64,000 nucleotides of DNA, taken from Galbula dea (lineage: Eukaryota > Chordata > Aves > Piciformes > Galbulidae). The notes below the pieces were generated by a model. The model ran no database searches. It was not told where the DNA came from and was given only the letters and a program-made list of their open reading frames with translations. Below are positions 53,462 through 64,000 of the stretch, one piece after another. The position numbers were made by a program, and so were the translations under genes. Positions within the stretch are counted from its first letter, which is position 1, and each line of letters begins with the position of its first letter. The stretch spans positions 1,027,664 through 1,091,663 of the forward strand of contig VWZX01001164.1 in NCBI GenBank assembly GCA_013399015.1, given 5' to 3'.

Positions 53462-53533
53462 GGGCTCGTCCGGGATTTGAACCCGGGACCTCTCGCACCC
53501 TAAGCGAGAATCATACCCCTAGACCAACGAGCC
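53462..53533 (-). tRNA. tRNA-Pro (anticodon AGG)
   Basis: This is a complete 72-base tRNA gene without an intron. The acceptor stem GGCTCGT pairs with ACGAGCC, with discriminator C. The anticodon arm is CTCGC-TTAGGGT-GCGAG, placing AGG at positions 34-36; with A34 edited to inosine it would read CCU, CCC and CCA. The T arm CCGGG-TTCAAAT-CCCGG is perfect. The internal promoters are visible as A box TGGTCTAGGGG and B box GGTTCAAATCC, and a T5 terminator follows. No CCA is encoded, as expected for a eukaryotic gene. The sequence matches the vertebrate tRNA-Pro-AGG as I remember it, and its CpG sites are kept in an AT-rich intron, which suggests a functional gene. It lies inside HS2ST1 intron 1 on the same strand. 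Confidence 0.96.
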
Positions 53534-53538
53534 GATGC

Positions 53539-53552
53539 AAGGGTTAACCCTT
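53539..53552. repeat. 14-bp palindrome in tRNA 5' flank
   Basis: The sequence aagggttaaccctt is a perfect palindrome that starts 6 bases upstream of the tRNA 5' end. It spans the zone where Pol III would normally start. Confidence 0.85.
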
Positions 53553-54335
53553 ATCAGTTGGTAAAGCTTTATACTACCTGGTAGTTATGCCCAATATGTA
53601 TTTGTGAGGTCCAGGTATTTTTCTATAAAGACAAATATTCTTGTCAATTTAGGTCACTAGTTAATTGTGGAACCTGACACACAAAAGGTTGAAGGACTAA
53701 TGCAATTTCTGGAGAATTTGTAGATGAGCAATGTCATCAAAGACAGAAAACTCAGCCAAATTATTTCTTGGATATTTGAGAGGATTTTCATGTAAGTTTC
53801 TCGTGCATACTAGTTATCTCTAGAATGCCTAGAGATGTAGGAACAATCACTCTATTTCGTATTCCTGCTCTTATATGAATACTTAACAGATTTTGTTGCT
53901 GAAGTGTCACGTTGTCAGACATTTAGTACATTTTTTCCATACTTAAAAAGCACACAATCTAAGTGCTATTTTTATTTCCATATTAAGATGGCATAAAATT
54001 AAAAGGAAGCAAGTCTAAAAAAAATTTACCCTATTTTCCAACATACATTCTTGAGAGCTAATATTTCAATCTCAGTTAACTTTTATACTTTTTCTCATAA
54101 TCTCCAGCAAAACAAATATTTTGTATGTAAATTTTATAGCACCAGTTTAAGAAATTTAAGTTTATTACATCCCATTACTTATCCCAAAACAATGTGCTTT
54201 TAGCTGTGACCTTGACACAAGCTTCCACCAGTGAAAGAGTGCACCTACTTAAAACTTATACATAATTACTGTTAATGCTCCTGGAAAATATAAAAATGGT
54301 CATTCAGTTTCTAAGGGTTTTTATTCTATGACTTA

Positions 54336-54380
54336 GAAAACAAAACAAAACAAAACCAAACCAAAACCAAACCCAAACAC
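54336..54380. repeat. (CAAAA)n-like low-complexity tract
   Basis: Consecutive caaaa units change into ccaaaccaaa units, nearly T-free on the plus strand. It is U/G-rich in HS2ST1 RNA. Confidence 0.9.
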
Positions 54381-56156
54381 TCTTCCAGGATCTTAATATC
54401 TCCATCACGTTTTTTCTTTAAACTTACGTGAATAATTTATCACATATTTTTCTTTCCTAATTCTCATATTAAGACTGCCTTGCCATCTGCACTATTCAAT
54501 CACACAGAAGCAGGCACATAAAAATCACTAGAAACAACGCTTTTGGTCACTCCAGTGACCACAAATGTTTAGAAAAATGCTCCCACAAACATATTAGCAA
54601 GACCATGTTTTTCAGAATATGGTTTGGAAAGCAGAGACAGGAAAACCAGAAGAGGATACACATAAGTGTTTTATTATTTATTATTTCTTTCTGCTAAACC
54701 ACCACCTCAGCTTTACATTGTTTTTTCACATCAGAAAGGAAAGCGCGGTTTAATAGTATTGCAGAGGGTAAATGACAAAGGCATCAAGCAAGCGCATTTT
54801 CAAACTGTTAAGCTACAGTGAAGCCAGCCTTGAAAATAAGCGTATTCCCCAATGCTTTCTGCCTTTTTATTGGGATCAGACCCACTATGGATTGCTCATA
54901 AATGCAAAAGTTGCACTGATCCTTAACATACAAATCCACTCTGCTACTCATTTCCCCTTTTCAAAAGTTCATTGTTAATATTCTGCTCTAAGCTTGACCA
55001 TATAAATTTGCCTTTAGGTCAAATGCATTTAACTTGTTTCATGAATAACTAAGATGTTTGACAAATATCCTCTACCAATTTTTTCTTGGTTGGATGAAGG
55101 GGTGGCTGTCCTTTCCTGCCCAGAAGCAAACATATGCCATTTCTGCAAATCAATGCCAAAGCACTAAACTAAGCTGAAATAAAAGTGTGTTTTAACTTTA
55201 TGCTCCGGTCTCTGCTGGCAGAGGATACAGACATACCTCTCGCTACCATCCTGGCTAGCAATGGGGTGATACTCTCTCACAAGAGCGCTGGACACACTGA
55301 TGGGGGTATAACATTTTATGTGCCCACTGCTAACTTTGACAGCTCATCTGCTGGGTCTTGTGACTTCTGAAGCCCTCTTACGGACCTTCACTAACCACTT
55401 CAACATCTCTCCTCAAAATGCAAAACTATGGAGTAAAAGTTGCTCCAACTGAATTCTGTGAAAAAGTTTTAATGTAATCCTAACTACTTTGTCCATTGAA
55501 TGGTTTCAAAGACTAAATTCAAGTTTGTACCTGACATGACAGGTTATAAACACTGCTATGTTTAAATGTAAGCTTAGACAAACAGGTATTTCTGGTCATT
55601 CAGCCTTTGCTTTTGTCCCAGAAATCACAGCTGTGAGGAGTTCAAGGAAAAACTTTGTTCAGAATGAATGATCAAAATCAACTGTGATACAATACAATCA
55701 GTTGATTAACATTTCGTATATTAAATCCCATTGCAAATGCCATGTTTTGCAAAGATTTCTACTACAGCAAAACCTCCTTCAAAGTCCACCTCAGAATCTA
55801 TGTAAAGAAATGCAAATATTTCAAAGACAACACAGGTATGCTATGTATGCAGTCTTTCTGAATATGGTTAGCAATAACATATCCAGAAAAGAAGATAATA
55901 GAAATATTGGTATGTAGGGAAAAGATTCAGGAGGAAAAAAATTAAGTTAGCTGAATTTCCCCCTCCTCTTTGCAGAATGTGATGGAAACAAGCATAATCT
56001 CTGCTCAGTTCTGTCATATCCCCAAGCTCCTTCACATTCTCAACAGTCATTCTGCACCTCTTTCAAAGCATAATGAAATGTTACTGCCTTTCAATCTGTT
56101 GTCCAAGAAAGATCAGCCCTATACTACAACATTGGAAAATATAGACAATTAAGGTG

Positions 56157-56290
56157 AGGAATATATATACATAATATTTATTATAATCATATAGATTTAA
56201 AATTTATATATTCCTTACTCTTCCCCATCTATTTTTAATATATCTAATATACTTAAAAAAAATAGAATAATAAAATAAGGTCTTCTGAGG
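56157..56290. repeat. AT-rich stretch with inverted repeat
   Basis: Strongly AT-rich sequence. The arms aggaatatata (56157-56167) and tatatattcct (56205-56215) are perfect inverted copies of 11 bases with a 37-base spacer. Confidence 0.8.
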
Positions 56291-58006
56291 AAAAAAAAAA
56301 ATCACTACGGAAGTAAATGGGGAAGATGTGCATTTCGATTTAAGGAATCAAAGATCCCATCCCCACACTCTTTACAGTTTTAAAGCAATTATGCACAAGG
56401 TTTGCATAAACACTTCAAAATCATCAAAAGGTGTTTTATCAAAACAGCACTTAAGTTTTACATATGTTTCAACACAAATTAGTATTCAGAATTAAACAGC
56501 AAGTTGATTAAAAAAGAAAGGAAGTCAGCTGCCATTTTAAACTCTATCCAGACACACAGAGAGAATGGATGTAAAGGAAGGCAGACAAGGAGGGGGCCAA
56601 AGTGATAGCTTCTTTCCAAATACTTTTTGTAATTTAATTATCTTATTAATTCTCTCACTGCCCTAGATTCCTAGCTACTCATGATTAATTTTATCACTAC
56701 CAGAACACTTGAATAATAATTACTATAGCAGTAATGTTATTGGAACCACAATGACACAAAGATATTGCAAAGTAAGGACAACAATAATACACTGAATACT
56801 AGAGAGAACAAAAAGACGTGAGGATGTAGCTGGGCTTCCTCCAGGCATGTTTGCAAACAATACCTCTGGAAAAAACAGGCTCTTAATTTATAGCCATAAA
56901 AAAGCTAAACTACAGCAATCAATTAATTGTTTGCAAACATACAGACACCCAGTATGAAGCCAGATCCTGACACTCAAGGGCACATCCTGAAGTAATACTG
57001 ATATCCTGATAGTCAGCATATTCCTGACACAAAAACATACATGTAGGTGCAACACGAATACTTCCACAAGTATTAAGAATTTATATTTCTACATTTATTA
57101 CCTTTAGTGAGGTGGCCTGGGCATAACAACTGTAACCAGCATTAGCAGTAAATTTAATATAGGCAATTACTTACAGGAATGTCATATCATGAGATTTCAG
57201 TCTTCCAAAAGGTACAAGGTCAAGTGGAGAGGAGTTGGGGATGAACAAAGAACCAACTGATCCAACCACAGGAAGGAAAGAGGTTGGCTTTTCTCTCCTA
57301 AGCAATTGAAGATTTCTCTGAATGCTGCCTTCTTCAAGATGCTGGGCTTTGAGCTTCATGGGGTCACAAATTTTTAGGAGAGTGGCCAAGTCCATTCATG
57401 GGCCTGAGCATCACACAAAACTAAGGGTTTGAATAAGACACTACCTGCTCCCAGCCTAGATAGCAAGTAGGCCAGACTGCAGTTAAGAGCCTGTACATAT
57501 TTACAAAAGACTGCAGCCAGCTGGGCTAGTTTCAGATGCCTCTCTCAACACTGGACTCCCTTAACTCAGTCTTTTACCTTTTATTTCTGTTTGAAAAAAA
57601 CAATGCAAATATACAGATCAGCTATTTTTCTATGGCACTTTCATCATGCTTGCTTGGCTAGTATTTCAGATATATAAACAGATAAATAGTACCACATTGC
57701 AAGCAAAGAACTTACCACTATTTTAGTACTGCTTCGATAAGGTTTAAATACACTTGAGGTAAGTGACAAAAACCACAAATTGAACACAACTACACTAAAA
57801 GGCTGCCTTTTGACCCAATTAAGTGATAACACATGCAAGATTCCATATAGAAAAGCCATCTATTTTTTAAAAGAGAAGCAAGAATTTGAGGGAAAGCATT
57901 CATTATTAGAAGACAAGTCTGTCCAGAATAAGTTTAACAGTGAGTTGAGCTATGCAAAAACCCCATGAAACCTGCTGCAAATACATCAGTTTTCTGAAAT
58001 AAGGAA

Positions 58007-58050
58007 GGAAAAAATCTTCTATGGTTTAAGGAAAAAACCTTCTATGGTTT
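58007..58050. repeat. 23-bp near-tandem duplication
   Basis: Two head-to-tail copies of ggaaaaaatcttctatggtt plus ttaa differ at one base (t to c). Confidence 0.85.
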
Positions 58051-61000
58051 ATTTCACTTCAGATGCAAATGATAAACTGGAAAGGAATGGCTTAACCTGT
58101 TATGCTAACTCCAAAGTTCAAGTAGTTTAGCAAGGACTGGTTTAGGCTTTTTCTTTTTTCCCCAAACCTGTTTCTATGATAATATCCAGTAAGAACACAA
58201 AAAAAACCCAAAACAACAAAGACACAGTAACTTCCAACCATTCAGTATCAAAGGCACACTGCAGACATGAAAATTTTAGTTACTTTCACCATGATCAGAA
58301 GTAGAAAATAGACAAGAAAAAAAAAGGGAGGATTGGCATGGTGTTATGCCATGTCACTGCTTTAGTTGCTTCATCACAGAGTAAACAAATGCATTTAAAA
58401 TAGAGGGTTTTTATTTCCCGTTGTATTACCACTTTTCCTTTTACAGTGTCAAGCACACTACAGAAACCTGCCAGGTAGTTCATTACTGGAAAAAATCCAA
58501 TATCCCTTCCTATGTAGAAAAAAAGTATGGAAGAACAGGACCTAGAACTCCGTTAAGTTCTTCTTCCTAAGGTTCTCACCTTTGAACTAATTCCCTAAAT
58601 CATAGCTACCATTACCCAACCTGTAATATTGCATTAATTCACGAAAAAGAGCAAGACAGTTCCATTTTTTTGGCTGTCCAACAAGCCTTTTCTATCCTAA
58701 ACAACTAATGGTAATTATGGCTTTGTTCCAGGAACTCCTTGGAGGATGGTATTTTACGTCTTTGTGCTCTTTAATTTAAATATGTGCTTTAGAAAGTAAC
58801 ATAAACACATACGTACAGGCCCAAACCTGACCCTTTCCAGTGGAGAATCTAGAAAGATGTAGGACCTTACCTTATGATTACCTCATCCACTGCACTGTGT
58901 GGTTGGTGGGACTGGAGACATAAGCTTTCATCTCTCAGAAATGCCCTCAAAATATCCCTAACAAAAATATCCCCTTGCCATATAACCCTTCAGAACATCA
59001 CCTGCTACTAGAAGCAAAGGCACAGATCTCACCACGTCACCAATTCTCAAACCTATTTCACTAAAAGCAGACGCCCGCAAACTAGGCATAAAAACATTAA
59101 AGTTTCTCATGTGCAGCCTTCCAGAAAAGGAAATTTGTTTTTGAAATTGTGCCTCTTATTTCCACTGTTAAAAACAGATTTTGGAGTTCCAGCAAAAAGT
59201 GGTGAGATCAAGTCTCAGAGCCCATTATCAAGTGTGAACTGTCTTTTTATGTGCTTGAGAACTTACACAGTTCTGTACTGGTCAAAATTCAGACATCACC
59301 AACTTAATACAAAATGCCAACAGCAGCAGTGGCAGCACTTATTCCCCAAAAAGTTAGAAATAAATATAAAATCACAAACAATAACATAATAAATAAATTA
59401 AAATTCATACAACTGCTCTGCATCACACTTTCCAATGAGAAGTACAAGTGTAGTATGCGAGCAGTTTAAAATTTATTTAGTGTCTGGAACTACTGGGGAC
59501 ATGGTGAAAGGGATAGGCAAGGGGGAACTAAATGATAAAATGTGATTGGCCAGCAAGGCGAAGTAGAAAAATGTTTCACTAGCTGGAGATACACTGACGA
59601 AGCAGCATTAAAACTCTTAACTTCAGGAGACCTTGTATCCATGAAAATAGCTTCTAAAAGAATGCCTCAGGCTACTTAGCAGAATATAATAACTCTTGGG
59701 CAACAGCACTATATTTAAAAGAAATGCTAGTAAATTATTTGCATAGCTGTGTGCAGCCAGAACTGCCAACAATCACAAGCCACTCTTTATAAATAAAGTT
59801 CAAGTATAAATAATGTACTAAGGAACCACGTATGCTATACTATGCAGGACAATTTAAGAAGTATTCTGAGGGATTTTCCAAACACATGCAACTGGTAGGC
59901 CTACTAACAGGAGATTTTTTTTTTCCTAAATGAAGGAAACATAAGATGCCTGCTATTTCAATGTCCCCCCAAACAGAAGCTCTTATATTTCTAGAAAGTC
60001 TAAGATTTAATCACTAGGAAGTTAAATCACTTAACTTCAAAGGAACAGTGGTTTTTTTTAGGTACTTGCGCAGTGCTTAGAGGGATACCACCTCAGCAAG
60101 GCTCATAGGCGCTAGGAAACTACCTTGAAAAAAGCAAAAATAACCTGTCAATCAATCAACCAATTAAATTGGTTTTGCTGGGCTTAGGAAAAAAAGTCTT
60201 AGCCTTTCGAATTATTTGTATATTTAAAAAAACCCCACAAAACAAACAACAATTTAAAAAGTAAAATATTAAGAATTTCTTTCAAATTACAGACTTCTAC
60301 ATGCTGAATTCAAGGTGCTGAATTAACAGATATGAGCTGTAAACTTGTTTATCACTTAGACTGAGAAATCCCCACAGTTCTGCTACTCAGTGTTTCAACG
60401 TGATCTGAGGCAATAAGCTGAAACAGTAGTAAAGCTGCTCAATCCTTGCTCTCCCTGTTATGGTATATTACATTACTCAGACACAGACTATATTCAAAAT
60501 GCAATATGTAAGTTTCGCTAATTAGTTAGAAAGTAGCAGTATGACTTCCACCCCACTAATGAGTAATCCATCCCCATCTACTATCCTTAGGTTCTCTGAT
60601 CAATCCTACAGACTCTTCCTTAAATGAGGCACTGTCTTCCCCCAACCTTGAAGTGCTTCTAGTACTTCTTATTCAAGAATAAAATTAATTTAGCAGATGA
60701 ACTAGAATGCATACAAACTTCCCTCTCCTCTTTCTTCTCCTCAACAAAGTTTTGGGGAGAGAAGAGATGGATGAATTACTTCCATGTGGATAACTTCTTT
60801 GATCCAAGTCACTACAAACACAAATGGCAATGAAGGAGATGGCATGGTACATGTCTAATGCTGGATCAGTTTAAAGCAGAGGCAGAGCTGCACTCACCCG
60901 CTTCCAAAAACCAAAGGGGGTAGTCAGATATATTTTCTGCTCCAAGAATGATAGTGAAAATCTCAACATTTGCCTTTCACATGCAATATTCTCTATTAGG

Positions 61001-63579
61001 GCTGTGCATTCCTGGAGCTAACAGGTAAGTTCCTACACCAGGTTTAAATAAAAACTTTACTCATTGGTAACTAGGGACAGCTTAGTCTGGAGAGAATGCC
61101 AGTTTTGCTGCCCTTACATATGAACTTGAAAATAATATGAAAGATTAATAGCTATATATACAAATCTCACCAAAAAAAAAACTTGAAACTGGGTTCTAAC
61201 TATGTTCTGCTTGTGATCTCTCCACTACAAGCTACCTGTAAGGAGCTTAAGAAGTCCAACAGCTAGGAAAAAGTTACAATTAATATTTTGATTTTATTTT
61301 TTAATTAAGGACTTATCTTTCATATGAGAAAGAAACCCCCAGGTTTACAAATGCCTTTTAAAATTATATTAGGATCATAATAATCTCATGACAGAGAAAA
61401 AAAAGTAGCAGCAGCATTTGCTTTTATATCCTACACTTCTCAGCTTAAAAAAGAAAAGTTTGCCAAGGTGACTGAGTTTTACCTATATAAAGTTTCACAT
61501 GAAGAAAGAGGTTCCCATGCTTTTTTTTTGGCCAGAAGCAAGCTCCAATTCCATGTTATAGGCAAGATACCCTAAGATGCTGAACTGAAATCAACCACTC
61601 CCCTAGCTCTTTAATCACCCCTCCAGCTCTTCAGTATAGAATCAGGACTTGCTCACATGTAAAGAAATTGAATAAAACTTTTCTTTCAGAAAGTATAGTT
61701 GAGTATGATTAGAACTACTGATAAGACTGTGAAAATATTTTATTTGTTGTCAAATTTGAAGTCATTTGGTTTTCCTAGTCAGTGCCTAATTCTTACAATT
61801 ACTTTCCAAGATTGCAGATATATCAACATAAACACAGCACAGTTCAAACCTCAGCACCCAAACAATACACAATATGACTTCTAATTTAAAGCACCCACTG
61901 AAACACAACTGAAAGACCAAAAGAAGTACTTTGTTGTTATTCTCAAACCATAGTATTAATGCCTCTTCACACACATGCTCTCACACACCCCATTCTTTTG
62001 GAGGGCAAGGAGAAAGCCTGGAATTCAAGTGCATTAGGCCAACAAATTATTTGATTCAGAGAAAACCATTCTCCATATTACAGCTCAGTAGAAATACCAC
62101 CAACCATGACAGTAAAAAATAATAAAAAAAAATCTATAATGAAACCTTAGCATTTGCTAGCCATAAAATACATACCAAACAAGCAAAATGGGAGACATCA
62201 GACAACTAGAACAAAGCATAGTTTCATGAAAAATAACAGAACCTGAGCTCAAAACTATTGCAGAAAGCCCTTTTTCTCCTCCTTACACAGGTTTTAGAGA
62301 AACACTACTAAGTTCTCCACAAAGCAAATCTTTCAATCATACTTTTAATAAACATTACGATAGCTTTTCCTTGTCCTTAGCAGATAAAAATGAGCAGAAT
62401 ATAGTAATAATATTCTTATTTCAAAGCAGTATGAGCTGTGTATTTTAATCCTCTAAATATTTAACTTAATCATCCCCACTGCCTATACTTTAAGGAAGAA
62501 GTGGAAGTTTTACCAGAAAAAAATATTCTCACTATATTAATCTTTTCATGCCAGGAAGTAGATTTCCCTGAAGTAACATGCACTATTCGCAACAGATGCG
62601 CTGAAGCCACAGGTACCAACCAGTTTAAAACAGAAGGATACAAAATTACACCGCACCTTAACTACTATCTTAATACCTGCTTGAATTATATTTCAATTAT
62701 TCATTTTCTTCTTCAAATTTTTGTTTACAGTTATTGAGACCCTGCAAAAATTATGCCTTGATTATAACCAATATGAAATTTCAGTAGAAAAATACACAGA
62801 GTTAAGAGCGCCTCACGACTCAAGAAGTCAACTACTGCCATTTCCAGGGTCCTAATCTCTCATATCCAGTTCAGAAAGAGCAAAGTGGAAAAGAAATGCC
62901 AAGAAGTAAAATCCCAATGGTATTCATACCACTCAATATTAAGTTATGCTGACTGGCTCTGTTAGAAGCTCACTGTTAAACTTCCCCTGTCACTCCAAAG
63001 TCCACTTTTAGTTTTAACATCAGTGGGAACATGGTAGGTGCAATTTTTCTTCCTAAAAACTTTAGGTGTTCCTGGTCTAAATATCTCAGCACAGTCAACT
63101 GAGAAATCAACAACATTTGTAAGCCAGCCTCTGCTCTCGTATACACTAGTAGTCTCAGTGCTCTGTTTTTACAACTCCTAAGCACCAGAAACTAGGTTCA
63201 TAACAGTATTTTTCCACATCCCTGAGACCCTTAATTAAGTAATGCAAAACCTATACAACTTCTGCAGCCGTAGGTACAACAGCCAAAGTAGTAGGATGTT
63301 ACCTACCAGGTAGATATTACCCTAAAAAGGTAATATCTTTTTATGGCAGGAAAAGCAAAAGAAATCTTACACAGGAGTTTTCAGGTTATTCCTTTTTCTG
63401 TTTAACTACAGCTCAGAGACAGTCTACGAGATTAGTAACTACACTGAGTAAACTCCAGGAAATAACACCTTACATTCAGTGAGAATAAAGTAAATTACCA
63501 ATTTGTCATTAAGAACATTGTCTTTAGCTTCTTTTAGCTTATTTTTTAACACTGTGCTCTCCTTTACATTGCCAACCGT

Positions 63580-64000
63580 TACTAAAACGTCTGAAATCGC
63601 AATGCACTATGAAGGAGATGGCAGTTCGTTGCAGCAGCAGGCAGCTGAATCAGACTCACTTTCGGCACCGCTACTGCTTCTCTTCTCCCCTCCCATGAGC
63701 CTGTCAGGAAGCTCACGCAGCCCAGCCGCTGCTCTTTTAAGAAAACCCATTCAGACACACTACAGAAATATTTATCTTTCCAACACCGATCTCTCGTAGG
63801 TCTCACGATCTCGCAACACACACATAAAAATGAACTCAAAGGCCAAGGCTGCCGTCGCTGCCGCTGTCCCCAAACCGTACAGATCGGCTCCTTTACTGTT
63901 TCGGGCCGGGCATGTAAACACAAGAAGCCATACAGGGAGAGCAGCCAGCGGCGCGTGCCGCCTCAGCTCCGCCGGGCGGCACGCCGAGGCGGGCTACCGA
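63580..64000. promoter_or_regulatory. CpG-island shoulder next to HS2ST1 promoter
   Basis: CpG and GC content rise sharply here after some 49 kb of AT-rich intron, most strongly from about 63840 (gcggcgcgtgccgcc, ccgccgggcggcacgccg). HS2ST1 exon 1, which should encode MGLLRIMMPPK and the membrane anchor, is not in this stretch on the minus strand. The sequence is therefore most simply the beginning of intron 1 just downstream of exon 1. In mammals the HS2ST1 promoter is shared head to head with SELENOF, which would lie further right if the order is conserved. The frames at 63503-63799 and 63582-63923 look like GC-rich chance frames. Confidence 0.6.

Larger units (their letters stand above)
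53553..63579. other. Intron 1 segment, mostly unique sequence
   Basis: A 10-kb AT-rich stretch with no CR1 I can detect. It contains CAA-rich tracts (54336-54380, 58198-58225 and 60225-60255), an AT-rich stretch with an inverted repeat (56157-56215), and a 23-bp near-tandem duplication (58007-58050). The open frames, including 55185-55370, show no recognisable family. Confidence 0.7.
1..64000 (-). other. HS2ST1: HS2ST1 gene body (partial, minus strand)
   Basis: Heparan sulfate 2-O-sulfotransferase 1 is a Golgi type II membrane enzyme. It moves sulfate from PAPS to the 2-O position of iduronate, and less often glucuronate, in heparan sulfate, after N-sulfation and C5 epimerisation. Four exons in consistent order and phase on the minus strand encode residues 42 to 229, numbered by the vertebrate protein of about 356 residues as I remember it. 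Exon 1 is beyond 64000 and exons 6 and 7 are below position 1, so neither gene end is visible. Measured introns are 3759 bases (intron 4), 2403 (intron 3) and 7035 (intron 2). Intron 1 is at least 49.2 kb and intron 5 at least 1052 bases. Treating everything from exon 2 to the right edge as intron 1 is an inference from the absence of exon 1 and the CpG-rich right end. Confidence 0.9.

Noticed and set aside
53332..53547. Frame reading RPGFEPGTSRTLSENHTPRPT
   Set aside because: This is the antisense translation of the tRNA-Pro gene, a well-known source of false protein predictions, preceded by CR1.
55185..55370. Plus-strand frame containing ASNGVILSHKSAGHTDGG
   Set aside because: It looked protein-like at first, but I could not match it to any gene or retroelement, and it has no supporting structure around it.
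63503..63923. Overlapping frames of 98 (plus) and 113 (minus) codons at the CpG-rich edge
   Set aside because: GC-rich sequence has few stops by chance. Neither frame matches HS2ST1 exon 1 or SELENOF as I know them.
1..64000. Search for CRISPR arrays, bacterial operons, phage or full-length retroviral elements
   Set aside because: I saw no regular spaced repeats, no closely packed genes with ribosome-binding sites and no paired long terminal repeats. The window is ordinary vertebrate intronic DNA apart from the items reported.

Overview
This window is AT-rich vertebrate nuclear DNA, most likely from a bird. Twelve recognisable CR1 (chicken repeat 1) LINE fragments carry the typical avian 3' end, with tandem ATTCTATG-like octamers. 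The few coding pieces are short, intron-separated exons. Turtles and crocodilians also carry CR1, so 'bird' is the best fit rather than proven.

Nearly the whole window appears to be one transcription unit on the minus strand: HS2ST1, heparan sulfate 2-O-sulfotransferase 1. Reading right to left in gene order, exon 2 is at 14573-14811, exon 3 at 7452-7537, exon 4 at 4910-5048 and exon 5 at 1053-1150. All have GT/AG borders and compatible phases. Joined, they encode residues 42 to 229 of a protein of about 356 residues. This stretch holds the PAPS 5'-phosphosulfate loop, the catalytic histidine region, the 3'-phosphate-binding motif and two cysteine pairs. Exon 1 (cytoplasmic tail and membrane anchor) lies beyond the right edge, and exons 6 and 7 lie beyond the left edge. 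The right-hand 400 bases turn CpG-rich, as expected for the shoulder of the promoter CpG island.

Region by region: 1-14811 holds the four exons and introns 2 to 5, with three CR1 fragments. From 14812 to 64000 is intron 1, at least 49 kb long. It contains nine CR1 fragments, CAA-rich low-complexity tracts and several motif-dense stretches that look like candidate enhancers. It also holds one complete tRNA-Pro(AGG) gene at 53462-53533, on the same strand as HS2ST1, followed by a T5 Pol III terminator. A 5'-truncated CR1 in the same orientation begins about a dozen bases past the tRNA.

I found no bacterial-type system, CRISPR array, complete mobile element or second protein-coding gene. Most open frames of 60-150 codons are chance frames in introns or lie within CR1. 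The observations most worth checking are the intronic tRNA gene and its tRNA-CR1 arrangement, the motif-dense blocks near 36.7-37.0 kb and 40.9 kb, and an unexplained coding-like block near 24.7-25.1 kb.
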